Below are positions 46,335-55,256 of a stretch of DNA of 64,000 bases, piece by piece; the first letter of the stretch is position 1; the number at the start of each line of letters is the position of its first letter. Position numbers and translations under genes: made by a program. Source of the stretch: Erysipelotrichaceae bacterium (GTDB taxonomy: Bacteria > Bacillota_I > Bacilli_A > Erysipelotrichales > Erysipelotrichaceae); assembly GCA_017454765.1 (NCBI GenBank), contig JAFTCJ010000007.1, positions 62,001 to 126,000 of the forward strand, given 5' to 3'. The notes under the pieces are model-generated. The model saw nothing but the letters and a program-made list of their open reading frames with translations. It was not told the origin of the DNA and searched no databases.

Positions 46335-46499
46335 TTGGATAAAGATAGGATCGCTCATGACCTGGCTCTGATCATTGTAGAGAATGTCCTTGAAGACATC
46401 GATGATGAATTCGGGATCAGACAGTATTCTCTCGAAGCTGCCGATATCTACAAGAAGGCCAAAGAAATCATCATGACGCAGCTGGATCAGGAGTCTTAG
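46335..46499 (+). CDS. Small acidic protein of 54 residues (TTG start)
   Basis: A TTG start lies 8 bases after a full consensus Shine-Dalgarno AAAGGAGGT (46319-46327), and a TACAAT -10 box is at 46308. The product runs from MDKDRIAHDLALIIVENV to the stop at 46497-46499 and is acidic and helical (EDIDDEFG in the middle, ADIYKKAKEI near the end). No family is recognised. The perfect ribosome site and coding-like codon use argue that it is real. Its end overlaps the convergent FGGY kinase gene by four bases. Confidence 0.65.
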   Translation: MDKDRIAHDLALIIVENVLEDIDDEFGIRQYSLEAADIYKKAKEIIMTQLDQES

Positions 46500-48010
46500 G
46501 ACTCTTTTTCTATCTCTTCAAAGACATCGGAGAAACGATGCATCCATTCCTTTGTATCGGGATAGAAGTCTTTGTAGAGTTCGTAGATCTTTCTGTATTT
46601 TTCGTGATTCTTCTGATCCGGATAATAGGATCTTTCATATTTCACCATGTGATCGACGGCATCTTTTAAAGAAGGATAGATCTTTAACATGACCGCACAG
46701 GCGATCGCACAGCCGAGGTTAGGCGCATTGATGTCTTTGGGAACGTTGATGACAATATCGGAGACATCGGCATGGATCTGCATCCAAAGATCGCTTCTCG
46801 CACTGCCGCCGGCGATGTTCATCTCTTTGACATCGACACCGTTCTCCCTGAAGGTATCCAGGATCCGCTCGCTGCCGAAAGCCACGCCTTCCAGGATTGC
46901 CCGGTACATATCGGCTTTCGTATGTGCCAGGCTCAGTCCGTAGAACATGCCTTTGACTTTTGAATCATGATAGGGATGTTTGTTGCCCTGGAAATAATCC
47001 AGCAACAATAATCCGTTGGAACCGATGGGAATCTCTTTTGCGAGTTCATCCAGTTCTTTGTAAGACCGATCCGGACAGAACTGTTTCCTGAACCAGGAAA
47101 GGATGGAACCGGATGCGCTCTGGGCAACATAGTCGGTATAGTAGCCTGCGATCAGATTGTCGGGACCGTTGTTGGAACCGTCGGGATTCAAGAGCGGTCT
47201 TTCATTGAGTGCCATCGCCAGATTGGAACTGCCGGTGATCATGCCGATCCTACCGGAACAGTTGACGCCGATTCCCAGAAGTCCGATCGATGAATCGATA
47301 CCGCCCTGGGCGATCGGCAGTCCCTCAGGAAGTCCGAAATATCCGGCTGCTGTTTCTGAAAGTGTTCCGATCTGTTCGCCGACTCTGTATACATTCTCTG
47401 TCGGGAATTTATCAAGGGCATCTGCGATATCCAGAGCCTCATAGATCTTTTTTGAAAAACCGTCTTTGATGGAATAGCCCCAGTTGCAGGCAGTGTTGTT
47501 GTTCATACACCATTTATCTGTCAGTCTGAATGTCAGCCAGTCCTGATATTCGCAGAAGACCTCGGCATTGTCATAGATCTCTTTTTCATTGCGCTTGAGC
47601 CAGGCCAGTTTGGGAGGCATCCATTCCGGAGAATAAAACTCACCGGTCTTTTCCAGCAGTTCATCGGCTTCCTTTCCCGCTCTGACATCCATCCAGATGA
47701 TGCAGGGGTATAGAGGCGTTCCGTCTTTTCTGCAGACGACAACGCTGGTGCACGTCGTGTCACAGGCCAGAGCAGAGATCTGTTCGGGTCTGATCTGTCC
47801 TTTTTCAAGGGCCTTGCCAACGGCAGCCTTCAAAGCATGCCACCAGTCATTGGGATCCTGCATCGCCCATCCGGGTCTTGGAAAATCGGTTTTGTATTCC
47901 TCGGATGCGAAAGACAGGCAGTTTCCTGTCTTGTCATAAAGGCCGACACGCATGCCGCCGGTACCGCCGTCGATGCCCATCAGGATCGGATTATCTTCAC
48001 TGTTTATCAT
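46496..48010 (-). CDS. FGGY-family carbohydrate kinase
   Basis: A 504-residue ATP-dependent sugar kinase in the xylulokinase/gluconate-kinase group. It has the N-terminal phosphate loop MGIDGGTGGMRVGLYD, the WMDVRAG segment, the GGIDSSIGLLGIG strand region and the C-terminal FGGY-type GGSARSDLWMQIHADV. Exact substrate is unclear. Transcript probably starts at the ATG (TAGAAT box 6 bases upstream). It is a single gene; no matching isomerase or transporter adjoins it. Confidence 0.87.
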   Translation of the reverse strand: MINSEDNPILMGIDGGTGGMRVGLYDKTGNCLSFASEEYKTDFPRPGWAMQDPNDWWHALKAAVGKALEKGQIRPEQISALACDTTCTSVVVCRKDGTPLYPCIIWMDVRAGKEADELLEKTGEFYSPEWMPPKLAWLKRNEKEIYDNAEVFCEYQDWLTFRLTDKWCMNNNTACNWGYSIKDGFSKKIYEALDIADALDKFPTENVYRVGEQIGTLSETAAGYFGLPEGLPIAQGGIDSSIGLLGIGVNCSGRIGMITGSSNLAMALNERPLLNPDGSNNGPDNLIAGYYTDYVAQSASGSILSWFRKQFCPDRSYKELDELAKEIPIGSNGLLLLDYFQGNKHPYHDSKVKGMFYGLSLAHTKADMYRAILEGVAFGSERILDTFRENGVDVKEMNIAGGSARSDLWMQIHADVSDIVINVPKDINAPNLGCAIACAVMLKIYPSLKDAVDHMVKYERSYYPDQKNHEKYRKIYELYKDFYPDTKEWMHRFSDVFEEIEKES

Positions 48011-48016
48011 GGCTTC

Positions 48017-48046
48017 ATTCTATCAAAGTGGATGAGGGTTTGTTAA
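48017..48046 (-). promoter_or_regulatory. Promoter of FGGY kinase gene, leaderless
   Basis: On the minus strand TTAACA (48046-48041), 18 bases, TAGAAT (48022-48017), six bases (GAAGCC) and then ATG. No ribosome site fits between. This is the only leaderless case here with a clear -35 box. Confidence 0.6.
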
Positions 48047-48061
48047 TAGAGAAAGGAAGGA

Positions 48062-49165
48062 TCAGGAAGGCAGTGTTCCGCTGATCTTTTCTTTCGCTGT
48101 GTCCATCAGTTCTTTTTCTACCTGATATTCTCCTTTGTAGGAATATCCTTTTTCCAGAGAGGCGAATTTTCCGAGCAGTTCATTAGCTTCTTTTTCATTT
48201 TTCAGATACAGTGCCCTGGCATAGAGATATCTGATAGTGGAAAGAGAGGATGATTTTGATGCCTGAATAAATTTCAGCAGTTTCTTGTCTGTGACGTCTT
48301 CAAAGGTACCGCTTAAACAGTCGATGTATTTCTGATCGAGTTCAAGCCCGTTTCTCTGCAGATCCATCAGCGGATAGTCCTTGTCTTTGATCTCTCTGAT
48401 CAGTTTTTCCGCTTCATCGAATTTCTGTTGATCCATGAGTCTGCTTTCAAGCCACAGGATATTGGAAGCACCGAGTGATCCGGAATTCAGTGTCGCTTCT
48501 CTCAGATCGAGCATCTCATCCGGAATATCCGAGGTTCTTTTTCCCTCTGCCAGCATTTCATTGATGTCGAGCATAAGATAGAAGGAATCGATCGCTTCCG
48601 GGTGCTGATGCATCTCACGGATGTTTTCTGCGTCGTTTGCCACGCCGCTTCCTTTATAGGGGATGCCGTTTGAGAAAAACATGATCAGCGCGTACATGCC
48701 TGAGACGGCAAAGAAAACGGCGACCGGTACTGAATCCGATCGGAAGGCAATCAGATAAAAGATGACTGCAGAGATCAGATTGGCGATGAGGCCGCCTGCA
48801 TTATAAAGAAAATATGGTTTCTTTTCCCTGGAAACAGGAGATCCCATCAGACACTGTCCCAGTGTTCCGGGTATCGAATAACGGCCGAAACTCAGTTTTC
48901 CGTCTCTGTATGTGACGATCAGTGACAGCACCCGGTAGGAGAGAAAACGGAAACCGGTCAGAAGACCGAAAAGCATGTGGCCTGCTTCATGGATTGCGGT
49001 CTCCAGAACGACAGCAGCGGCGATCGACAGGACCAGCATGAGATAGGTCATAAGAAGATTTATATTGTTACTGAAAGTGATCTTTCCGATCAGCAATCCG
49101 GTAGGCAGCGTGACTGCCAGTATGGTGATTATGATCAGTATTCTGATGTTCCTGTCTTTCTTCAT
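48062..49165 (-). CDS. M50-like membrane metalloprotease/zinc-peptidase fold protein
   Basis: A 367-residue protein. Residues 1-200 contain about six hydrophobic segments, with HEAGH (59-63) in the second, as in intramembrane zinc proteases of the M50/SREBP group. Later residues ~205-367 are cytosolic and helical, rich in Glu and Leu, and may be TPR-like. The second zinc motif, usually N/LDG, is not obvious. The start was chosen at the Met behind GGAAAAGC; the frame extends 24 codons upstream. Function unknown; the gene stands alone. Confidence 0.65.
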   Translation of the reverse strand: MKKDRNIRILIIITILAVTLPTGLLIGKITFSNNINLLMTYLMLVLSIAAAVVLETAIHEAGHMLFGLLTGFRFLSYRVLSLIVTYRDGKLSFGRYSIPGTLGQCLMGSPVSREKKPYFLYNAGGLIANLISAVIFYLIAFRSDSVPVAVFFAVSGMYALIMFFSNGIPYKGSGVANDAENIREMHQHPEAIDSFYLMLDINEMLAEGKRTSDIPDEMLDLREATLNSGSLGASNILWLESRLMDQQKFDEAEKLIREIKDKDYPLMDLQRNGLELDQKYIDCLSGTFEDVTDKKLLKFIQASKSSSLSTIRYLYARALYLKNEKEANELLGKFASLEKGYSYKGEYQVEKELMDTAKEKISGTLPS

Positions 49166-49242
49166 GATGCTTTTCCTTTCAAAATGCTGCGTATTGTTTC
49201 TTCTAGATATTATAATGAAATGGTAAGAACGGAGCAATCATC

Positions 49243-50343
49243 ATGGAATTAATGAATCTGAAGAAGAAACTGAAGGAATATATGGCGATACCGCGCGTCA
49301 GCGGCTATGAAAAGGAAATGGCATACGCTCTGAAGAAGGATCTGCTGGAATATACGGATGATGTTTATATCGACAAGATCGGCAACTGCATCGCAACCTT
49401 TGAAGGAAGCGAAAAGGATGCACCGGTACTGATGATCTTTGCCCATATGGATACGATCGGTTTTGTGATCAAAAGGATCGACAGCGACGGATTCATCTTT
49501 GTCGACAGAGTGGGCGGAGTTCCCGAAAAGGTCATGACCGGTACGGCCGTCAGAGTCGGAAGCGAAGACGGAAAATACTATAACGGCATCTTCGGTACCA
49601 GAGCCTATCACATCATGTCCAGCGAGGAGAAAGCAAAGGCTGATTCCCTGAACGATCTGTTCATCGATATCGGTGCCGGAAGCGATCAGGAAGTCTTTGA
49701 TCTGGGCATCCAGGTCGGCTGTCCGGTCGCGTACGGCGAAGCTTATTATGATCTGATCAATGACCGGGTCTCCGGTTCCTATATCGATGCCGCTGCCGGC
49801 ATGAGCAATCTGATCCAGGTTGCCGAATATCTCAAAGATCACAAGCCCAAAGCGACAGTGAGACTGGTCGGTACGGTATGGGAGGAGTATTCCGCAAGAG
49901 GCGCCATGATGGCCAACCGCAGTGCGAAATGCGATATGGCGATCTCCATCCTGGGACCGGGTGCTGCCGATACGCCAGATCAGAAAGGCAAGGTCTCCAA
50001 TGTGAAGATGAATGACGGCGTCGGTGTGACGATGTTCAATTTCCACGGCAAGGGTACACTCAACGGAAACATCATTCACAAGGGCATGTTCGAACTGTTA
50101 AAGAAAGCAGCTGAAGAAAAGGGCATCAGGATACAGAGACAGGCTGCCAGAGGCGCCTTGTCGGATACCGCTTATCTGGCTCTGGAAAATGACGGGATCC
50201 CCTGCATGGATCTGGGAACGCCGGACCGCTATTCCCATTCGCCTCTGGAACTGATCGATACGAAGGATCTGAAACAGACCGGTGAACTCCTGTGCCATTT
50301 CATCGATCTGCTGGATAAGGATTTCGATCTCAACAGATATTAA
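49243..50343 (+). CDS. M42 family metallopeptidase
   Basis: A 366-residue di-metal aminopeptidase/glutamyl aminopeptidase-like enzyme. Motifs: AHMDTIGFVIK (first metal His, Asp), DAAAGMSNL (bridging Asp), GTVWEEYSARGA (catalytic Glu-Glu), and the late His in DLGTPDRYSHSPLE. M42 enzymes form tetrahedral shells that trim peptides in the cytoplasm. Ribosome site GGAG; the start is ATG 49243. A terminator with a 15-base stem follows. Confidence 0.9.
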   Translation: MELMNLKKKLKEYMAIPRVSGYEKEMAYALKKDLLEYTDDVYIDKIGNCIATFEGSEKDAPVLMIFAHMDTIGFVIKRIDSDGFIFVDRVGGVPEKVMTGTAVRVGSEDGKYYNGIFGTRAYHIMSSEEKAKADSLNDLFIDIGAGSDQEVFDLGIQVGCPVAYGEAYYDLINDRVSGSYIDAAAGMSNLIQVAEYLKDHKPKATVRLVGTVWEEYSARGAMMANRSAKCDMAISILGPGAADTPDQKGKVSNVKMNDGVGVTMFNFHGKGTLNGNIIHKGMFELLKKAAEEKGIRIQRQAARGALSDTAYLALENDGIPCMDLGTPDRYSHSPLELIDTKDLKQTGELLCHFIDLLDKDFDLNRY

Positions 50344-50345
50344 AA

Positions 50346-50382
50346 AATACCTCGCTTATCCAAGATAGGCGAGGTATTCTTC
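50346..50382. terminator. Bidirectional terminator with 15-base stem
   Basis: AATACCTCGCTTATC and GATAGGCGAGGTATT pair throughout (one G-T) with a loop of only 3 bases. It lies between convergent peptidase genes and ends both. Confidence 0.88.
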
Positions 50383-51600
50383 TTTTGTCATGGCAGGAGT
50401 GAAGTCCTGTTTTATTTTATTTACATAATCTTCGTGATCAAGCAGATATTTTACAGTGTCATAGACGATCTTGGCAGGTTCGAGGTAGGCCCTCTGTTTG
50501 TCGACGATGCATAAGTCTTTGCCATGGCAGTTTCCGGCAAATCCGGAATAGCCGAACTGTACTGTCGGTTTGAACAGCGAGAGATCACCGATATCTCCGG
50601 CAGCCATGGAGATCTCACCGTCATGGATCTCTTCGGGCTTGCAGTATTTCAGCATATTTTTCCTGATGATGTCATTGATCGCCCGGTTCTGATGCATCGG
50701 CAGATAGCCCGGTGTCGTTCTGATGGAGACGGATGCACCGATCGCTTTGGCACAGCATTTCGCGGCATTGTCCACTCTGGCTGCGGTCTCTCGGAGCGCC
50801 TTTTCATTCATGGAACGGACATAACATTCATAGACGGTCTTTTCCGGAATGGAGTTGACGGTCTGTCCGCCTGTGGAGAGGATGCCGTGAATGCGGATGA
50901 AGTCTTCTTCCCGGAAGGTCTCTCTCAACATGTTGAGCGCATTGTCAAACAGGACAAAGGCGTTCAAGGCGTTGATCCCCTTGTCAGGAGCGACAGCGGC
51001 ATGAGTCGCTTTTCCTTTGAAGGTGATCTCTTTATAGACAAATCCCGAAAGAGCGGAGTTGAGTGAAAAATGATAATCGCTCTGACCCATGGTATGCAGA
51101 TGGATGAGAAGGTCTTCTTCATCAAACTGACCTGCCGCCTGCATGTTGACTTTGCCGCCGATGTATCTGATCTCACCTTTTCTAATGAGCTGTTTGCGGA
51201 AGGCGATATCCGTGAATTCTTCAGCCGGTGTGAAATATAAGGTCACCGTTCCTTTTTTGACGATGTCTTTGAGCTTGACCAGGGTATAGGCCATGATCGC
51301 ACACTGGGTGGAGTGGCCGCAGCTGTGGGCTGCATAGTCATCCTTGTTGGCAAAAGGATGGCCCAGTGTCGGAATGGCATCGAGTTCGGCGATCAGACCG
51401 ATCCTCGGCGATCCCGATCCCACCGATACTTTAAAGGCTGTGCGGAAGCCCAGATCCGTGACTCTGAGTCCGTGAGATTCGAAGTACTCTGTCAGGATCT
51501 TTTTATTGGTGAATTCCTTGTAGCCCAGCTGTGGATGGATGAAGAGTTCATCACCCAGCGCATAGAGTTCGTTTCTGTCTTGATCAAGTGTGTTTTTCAT
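50356..51600 (-). CDS. M20 family amidohydrolase/peptidase (AbgB-like)
   Basis: A 414-residue di-metal hydrolase. Motifs in order: AELDAIPT, AHSCGHSTQ (metal His and Cys as in aminobenzoyl-glutamate/IAA-amino acid hydrolases), FTPAEEF (catalytic Glu), HLHTMG and GKATHAAVAP in the lid domain. It removes acyl or aminoacyl groups from amino acids. The ribosome site GAGGAAAAG precedes the ATG. It is convergent with the M42 peptidase gene and divergent from the zinc-ribbon gene. Confidence 0.88.
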   Translation of the reverse strand: MKNTLDQDRNELYALGDELFIHPQLGYKEFTNKKILTEYFESHGLRVTDLGFRTAFKVSVGSGSPRIGLIAELDAIPTLGHPFANKDDYAAHSCGHSTQCAIMAYTLVKLKDIVKKGTVTLYFTPAEEFTDIAFRKQLIRKGEIRYIGGKVNMQAAGQFDEEDLLIHLHTMGQSDYHFSLNSALSGFVYKEITFKGKATHAAVAPDKGINALNAFVLFDNALNMLRETFREEDFIRIHGILSTGGQTVNSIPEKTVYECYVRSMNEKALRETAARVDNAAKCCAKAIGASVSIRTTPGYLPMHQNRAINDIIRKNMLKYCKPEEIHDGEISMAAGDIGDLSLFKPTVQFGYSGFAGNCHGKDLCIVDKQRAYLEPAKIVYDTVKYLLDHEDYVNKIKQDFTPAMTKEEYLAYLG

Positions 51601-51738
51601 AGTCTTTTCCTCAACAAAATCATACCAAAATAAAGGATGCTTTTCTCAGAGAAAGAAATCGGAGTAAAATATTATTTACAGGCCATACTCTTTATTATTA
51701 TCGGGTATGATAGTAAACTGGTATTAAGATATAAAGAT

Positions 51739-52131
51739 ATGAAGAAAACAGTCAAGTGTTACCGCTGCGGCAAGGAATATGACTCCAAGGATCTGAAGGA
51801 GATTATTTCCTGCAGTCACTGTCATCAGCAGATGAAGATCACTGCGAAAACGGAAAGTCATTTTCGTTTTATGCGTTATCTTTTCGTGCTGGCGGTCTGT
51901 CTGGCGATCGCTTTCGCCATCAACCTCTTTACCAATAATAATTATCTGGCCCTGATCGCGACCATGGCTGTGGCGATGCTGATGGCGAATTTTGCCGACA
52001 GCTGGTGTCTGAAACTGACGGAAATGATATTCGGTCTGGAATATGAAGAGTATCATACTGTCAAGATGAGCAACAAGGACCGCATCAGGATGGAAGGTCA
52101 GAAGAAAAAGAAAGGTCTTATCAGGAAATAA
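51739..52131 (+). CDS. Zinc-ribbon membrane protein preceding the yhf-like operon
   Basis: A 130-residue protein with an N-terminal zinc ribbon (CYRCGKEY and CSHCHQQM, four Cys) and two hydrophobic segments (~46-65 and ~68-88). The C-terminal tail is basic (MEGQKKKKGLIRK). Start at the Met directly before the ribbon. It ends 2 bases before the PRD-domain gene and may be the first gene of that unit, although its function is unknown. No E. coli yhf counterpart exists. Confidence 0.65.
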   Translation: MKKTVKCYRCGKEYDSKDLKEIISCSHCHQQMKITAKTESHFRFMRYLFVLAVCLAIAFAINLFTNNNYLALIATMAVAMLMANFADSWCLKLTEMIFGLEYEEYHTVKMSNKDRIRMEGQKKKKGLIRK

Positions 52132-52133
52132 AT

Positions 52134-52520
52134 ATGGATTTTACGGAACGTTTTGATCTGTACAAAGAAGGCGGGATGATCAATGATGATGACATCAGGG
52201 ATCTCAACGCAGTCATTGAGCTGTTTCGGAATGAATACGGCGTCACTCTGGAAGAAGAGAACGCATCGATGTTCATCGCCCATCTCTGTGCCGCCTACGG
52301 AAGACTTTCGAGCGCCGAACCGGTGGATGAAGTCCCCGAAGAGGTACTCGAGGAACTCAGATCCCTGGATACTTATGAGGAGTCTCTGGAGATCCTGGAC
52401 AAAGTTATGAAGGCAACAGCCAACCCTCTCAATGAGATCGAGCAGGGTTATGCATTGCTTCATATAAACAATCTGATTGCTCAGTTCAAGGAAAGCGGTG
52501 AATGGCACACTGCCGACTGA
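52134..52520 (+). CDS. yhfY: PRD-domain protein, YhfY-like
   Basis: A 128-residue protein made of a single PTS-regulation domain (PRD): a helical bundle starting with FTERFDLYKEGGMINDDD and containing MFIAHLCAAYGRLSS, with the His that in PRDs can be phosphorylated by PTS components. It has no DNA-binding domain. E. coli YhfY has the same size and place in the yhf operon. It may sense the phosphorylation state of the carrier or a PTS protein; this is inference. Starts 2 bases after the zinc-ribbon gene. Confidence 0.75.
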   Translation: MDFTERFDLYKEGGMINDDDIRDLNAVIELFRNEYGVTLEEENASMFIAHLCAAYGRLSSAEPVDEVPEEVLEELRSLDTYEESLEILDKVMKATANPLNEIEQGYALLHINNLIAQFKESGEWHTAD

Positions 52521-52556
52521 GACTGAGTAAACCAAAACAAAAGAAGGGGTGAATCT

Positions 52557-53870
52557 ATGGTTACAAATTTTGTATTTCCGCAAGTATTGAGAACCATCGT
52601 CCTGGTTGCGATCTCTGCGTGGGCAAGCTTGCTTTCTCACAAGTGTATCTCCAACTTCAACGATGGTGCAAGACCTGTATTCCCTGAACTGATGGAAGGC
52701 AGAATGACCCGTCCGGAATTCGCCGTTGTCGTAACAGGCATGGGCGTTGGCTGGGTCATGGCCGGCTTCAACCAGTGGCTGGGAACAGGCCTGATCGCCT
52801 GCCACCTGATCCTCATCGCAACCGACTGTATCGGTGCATGGTCTCCGAACGAGTATGTCGCTCTGGCTTTAGGTGCAGCTTACGGTCTTGTCTGTGCGTA
52901 TGGTACACAGGGTATCGCTGCCGTATTCAACGGTCTGCCTTACAACTTCCTGAATGACCTGACAAACATCACGACTCCGGTCCTGCCGATCTTCTGCATG
53001 TACCCGGCAATTGCCATAGCCGGTCAGTTTGGTGCAAAGAAGGGCATCATCGCCGCTATCGTTACTGCGATCGTCTACATCTTCTGCACGGTCGTCGGTT
53101 CTGTCAAGGTCGGTGCGATCTCTGTCGCTCTGTATCCATACACATTCGCTATGCTGGCAGGCATGGTATGTCTGGTCATCTATGCGATCGGTGCTTCCAA
53201 GAATTCCGAAGCGATTGAAACGACGGAAGAGGAAGAGAACCTGTTCACGAAGAATGCCAACAGGATCAAGAGCAACTGGATCTATCTGTGCACTCAGGGT
53301 GCTCTGAATGCTTTAGGTATCAAGATCCTGGCTCAGGCTTATCAGCCGATCATCCTGGCATCTGCGATCACTGAAGGCGATATGAACATCTTCTATCTCG
53401 CCATGATCGGTGTCATCTTCGCGTTCATTCCGCTGATCGTTTCCACAGCTCTGGCAACAGGCGTTTATCAGGCAGTCGGTCTGACCGCTGTCATGCTGGG
53501 CGGCGCTATGGTACCGGATTCCGTCTGGTTCCTGGCTCCTGTCGTCGGTTTCGCGATCGAGTTCATCGAGATCCAGCTCCTGGGTCTGCTCGGTAAAGCA
53601 CTGTCACAGTTCCCTGAACTGACCAAGTGCGGCGACCACATCCGTGACGCTATGATCTCCTGCACGACTCTGGCTCTGACCATCGGTGCTTTCATGGCCG
53701 GTAATGCGATCTGGGGTGCTGTCGGTCTGATGGGTGTCGGCGGTTTCTATACATTGAACGAAGTGACAGGTCAGCGTATCCCGAAGTCTGCAGTAGGTCC
53801 TCTGGCAGCTGTCTGTGTCGGTTTATTGTATAATTTAGCTATACTGTTACACATCGTAACATTAGGCTAA
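52557..53870 (+). CDS. yhfT: YhfT-like membrane carrier
   Basis: A 437-residue, very hydrophobic protein with at least ten membrane segments and few charges. It resembles E. coli YhfT, which has no proven substrate. A hydrophilic loop (near residue 215-245, KNSEAIETTEEEENLFTKNA) divides the protein into two halves. It is likely to import the compound degraded by the downstream enzymes. Ribosome site AAGGGGTG. Codon use is strongly biased and the small partner YhfU follows after 21 bases. Confidence 0.8.
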   Translation: MVTNFVFPQVLRTIVLVAISAWASLLSHKCISNFNDGARPVFPELMEGRMTRPEFAVVVTGMGVGWVMAGFNQWLGTGLIACHLILIATDCIGAWSPNEYVALALGAAYGLVCAYGTQGIAAVFNGLPYNFLNDLTNITTPVLPIFCMYPAIAIAGQFGAKKGIIAAIVTAIVYIFCTVVGSVKVGAISVALYPYTFAMLAGMVCLVIYAIGASKNSEAIETTEEEENLFTKNANRIKSNWIYLCTQGALNALGIKILAQAYQPIILASAITEGDMNIFYLAMIGVIFAFIPLIVSTALATGVYQAVGLTAVMLGGAMVPDSVWFLAPVVGFAIEFIEIQLLGLLGKALSQFPELTKCGDHIRDAMISCTTLALTIGAFMAGNAIWGAVGLMGVGGFYTLNEVTGQRIPKSAVGPLAAVCVGLLYNLAILLHIVTLG

Positions 53871-53891
53871 TAACAGAAGGAGGCTTTTCTG

Positions 53892-54269
53892 ATGAAGATT
53901 GAATGTTGCGGTCTGACTGCGACTCAGACCAAGCAGATCATTGATAAGGATTTTGCGGATAAGGTCGAAACACTGACCGATCCCGATATGGTCGCGGCAA
54001 GAAAGGTAAAAGCCGGCGAAGTCGACTATTACCTCGGTTCCTGCATGACCGGCGGCGGCGGTTCCCTGGCGACAGCCATCATGGTGCTGGGCTACGGCAA
54101 CTGTCTGGTTGTTTCCAAACAGGGCAAGTGTCCGAGCGAAAAAGAGATCCGTCACATGGTCTACAGCGGCAAACATAAGGCTTTTGGTTATGTCAAGTCC
54201 CATACCGAACAGGTCATACCTGCTCTGGTCCAGGCATTGACAGACAAGGCGGAAGGAAAGCCGGAATAA
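53892..54269 (+). CDS. yhfU: YhfU-like protein (DUF2620)
   Basis: A 125-residue soluble protein of the DUF2620 family. It begins MKIECCGLTATQTKQIID and has the Gly-rich loop SCMTGGGGSLATAIM near residue 50-65. In genomes with yhfT it is always the next gene as far as I know, so it may be a cytosolic partner, similar in concept to an EIIB-type subunit, although no phosphorylation site is established. It has a strong AGGAGG ribosome site and is followed by a hairpin. Confidence 0.78.
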   Translation: MKIECCGLTATQTKQIIDKDFADKVETLTDPDMVAARKVKAGEVDYYLGSCMTGGGGSLATAIMVLGYGNCLVVSKQGKCPSEKEIRHMVYSGKHKAFGYVKSHTEQVIPALVQALTDKAEGKPE

Positions 54270-54278
54270 GGAAATGAG

Positions 54279-54309
54279 ACAGGCATTCCGGAAACGGAAT
54301 GCCTGTTTT
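54279..54309 (+). terminator. Hairpin inside the yhf-like operon (partial terminator or mRNA barrier)
   Basis: ACAGGCATTCCG and CGGAATGCCTGT form a perfect 12-base stem around a GAAA tetraloop, followed by TTTTCC. The T-tract is short, so termination would be partial. It separates the carrier genes (yhfY-T-U) from the enzyme genes and could set a higher level for the former. The next start codon follows 15 bases later. Confidence 0.65.
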
Positions 54310-54323
54310 CCGAAAGGGAAAGT

Positions 54324-55235
54324 ATGATTCGTACAGTTTTAGGTGATATCAGTAAGGATGAACTGGGCTTTACTCTGGCCCACGAACATCTCATCCTTGA
54401 TCTGGATTGGGTACGCAAAGACGGCGTATCTTTCATTCAGGACGTGAATGAAGTGATCCCTGAGATCGCGATGGCTCAGAAACAGGGCATCGAAGCTGTT
54501 TTTGAAGTGTCGACGATCGACATGAAGAGGGATGTGAAAAAGCTGAAAGAGATCAGCGAAAGAACAGGTTTGAAGATCGTATGCTCAACCGGCTATTATC
54601 TGGCGGAGTATCATCCGGAAAGTCTGAATGAGGCGACGCCGGAAGAGATAGCCGAGGTTTATATAAAAGAACTGACGGAAGGGATCGACGGGACAGACAT
54701 CAGGGCCGGACTCATCGCCGAGATCGCTTCCAGTCCGGATGAATTCGTCGGCAACGAAAAGAAGATCCTGGAGGCAGCGGCCATCGCTTCCGTGAAGACC
54801 AGTTTTGCGGTGTCGACCCATACCGGCAGGCCCAATGCGGCCGAGACGGTCGAAATATTGCTGAAGGGCGGTGTCGATCCGGACAAGATCATCATCGGTC
54901 ATCAGGATCTCATCGATGATCATGACTATCATCTCTCACTGCTGAGATACGGTGTCAATATCGCGTTCGATACCTGCGGCAAGGTCGCCTATATGCCGGA
55001 TGAGACCAGGGCCATGAATGCCCTGAAACTGGTCGAAGCCGGCTATGAAGATCATCTGCTGCTGTCAAACGACATTTCCAGACGTACCTATTTCACGTCT
55101 TTTGGAAAGCAGGGCTATCTGGCCGTCATGGGCAGTGTCGTGCCCCTGATGAGGGAATACGGCATTTCTGAAGAAACGATCAGGAAATTCCTGAAAGATA
55201 ATCCCGCAAGGATCGTGAACAACAGCCGCATCTGA
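54324..55235 (+). CDS. php: Phosphotriesterase homology protein 1 (YhfV/Php-like)
   Basis: A 303-residue TIM-barrel metal hydrolase of the phosphotriesterase family. Metal ligands: HEH in LAHEHLI (near 20), bridging Glu in LIAEIASS (where phosphotriesterase has a carbamylated Lys), His in STHTGR and IGHQD, and Asp in LSNDIS. The Glu bridge is known for E. coli Php. It probably hydrolyses a lactone or phosphoester in the cytosol. It is the first enzyme gene after the hairpin; a second copy lies at 59.7 kb. Confidence 0.87.
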   Translation: MIRTVLGDISKDELGFTLAHEHLILDLDWVRKDGVSFIQDVNEVIPEIAMAQKQGIEAVFEVSTIDMKRDVKKLKEISERTGLKIVCSTGYYLAEYHPESLNEATPEEIAEVYIKELTEGIDGTDIRAGLIAEIASSPDEFVGNEKKILEAAAIASVKTSFAVSTHTGRPNAAETVEILLKGGVDPDKIIIGHQDLIDDHDYHLSLLRYGVNIAFDTCGKVAYMPDETRAMNALKLVEAGYEDHLLLSNDISRRTYFTSFGKQGYLAVMGSVVPLMREYGISEETIRKFLKDNPARIVNNSRI

Positions 55236-55256
55236 TCTAGATTGGAGGAAACGAGG

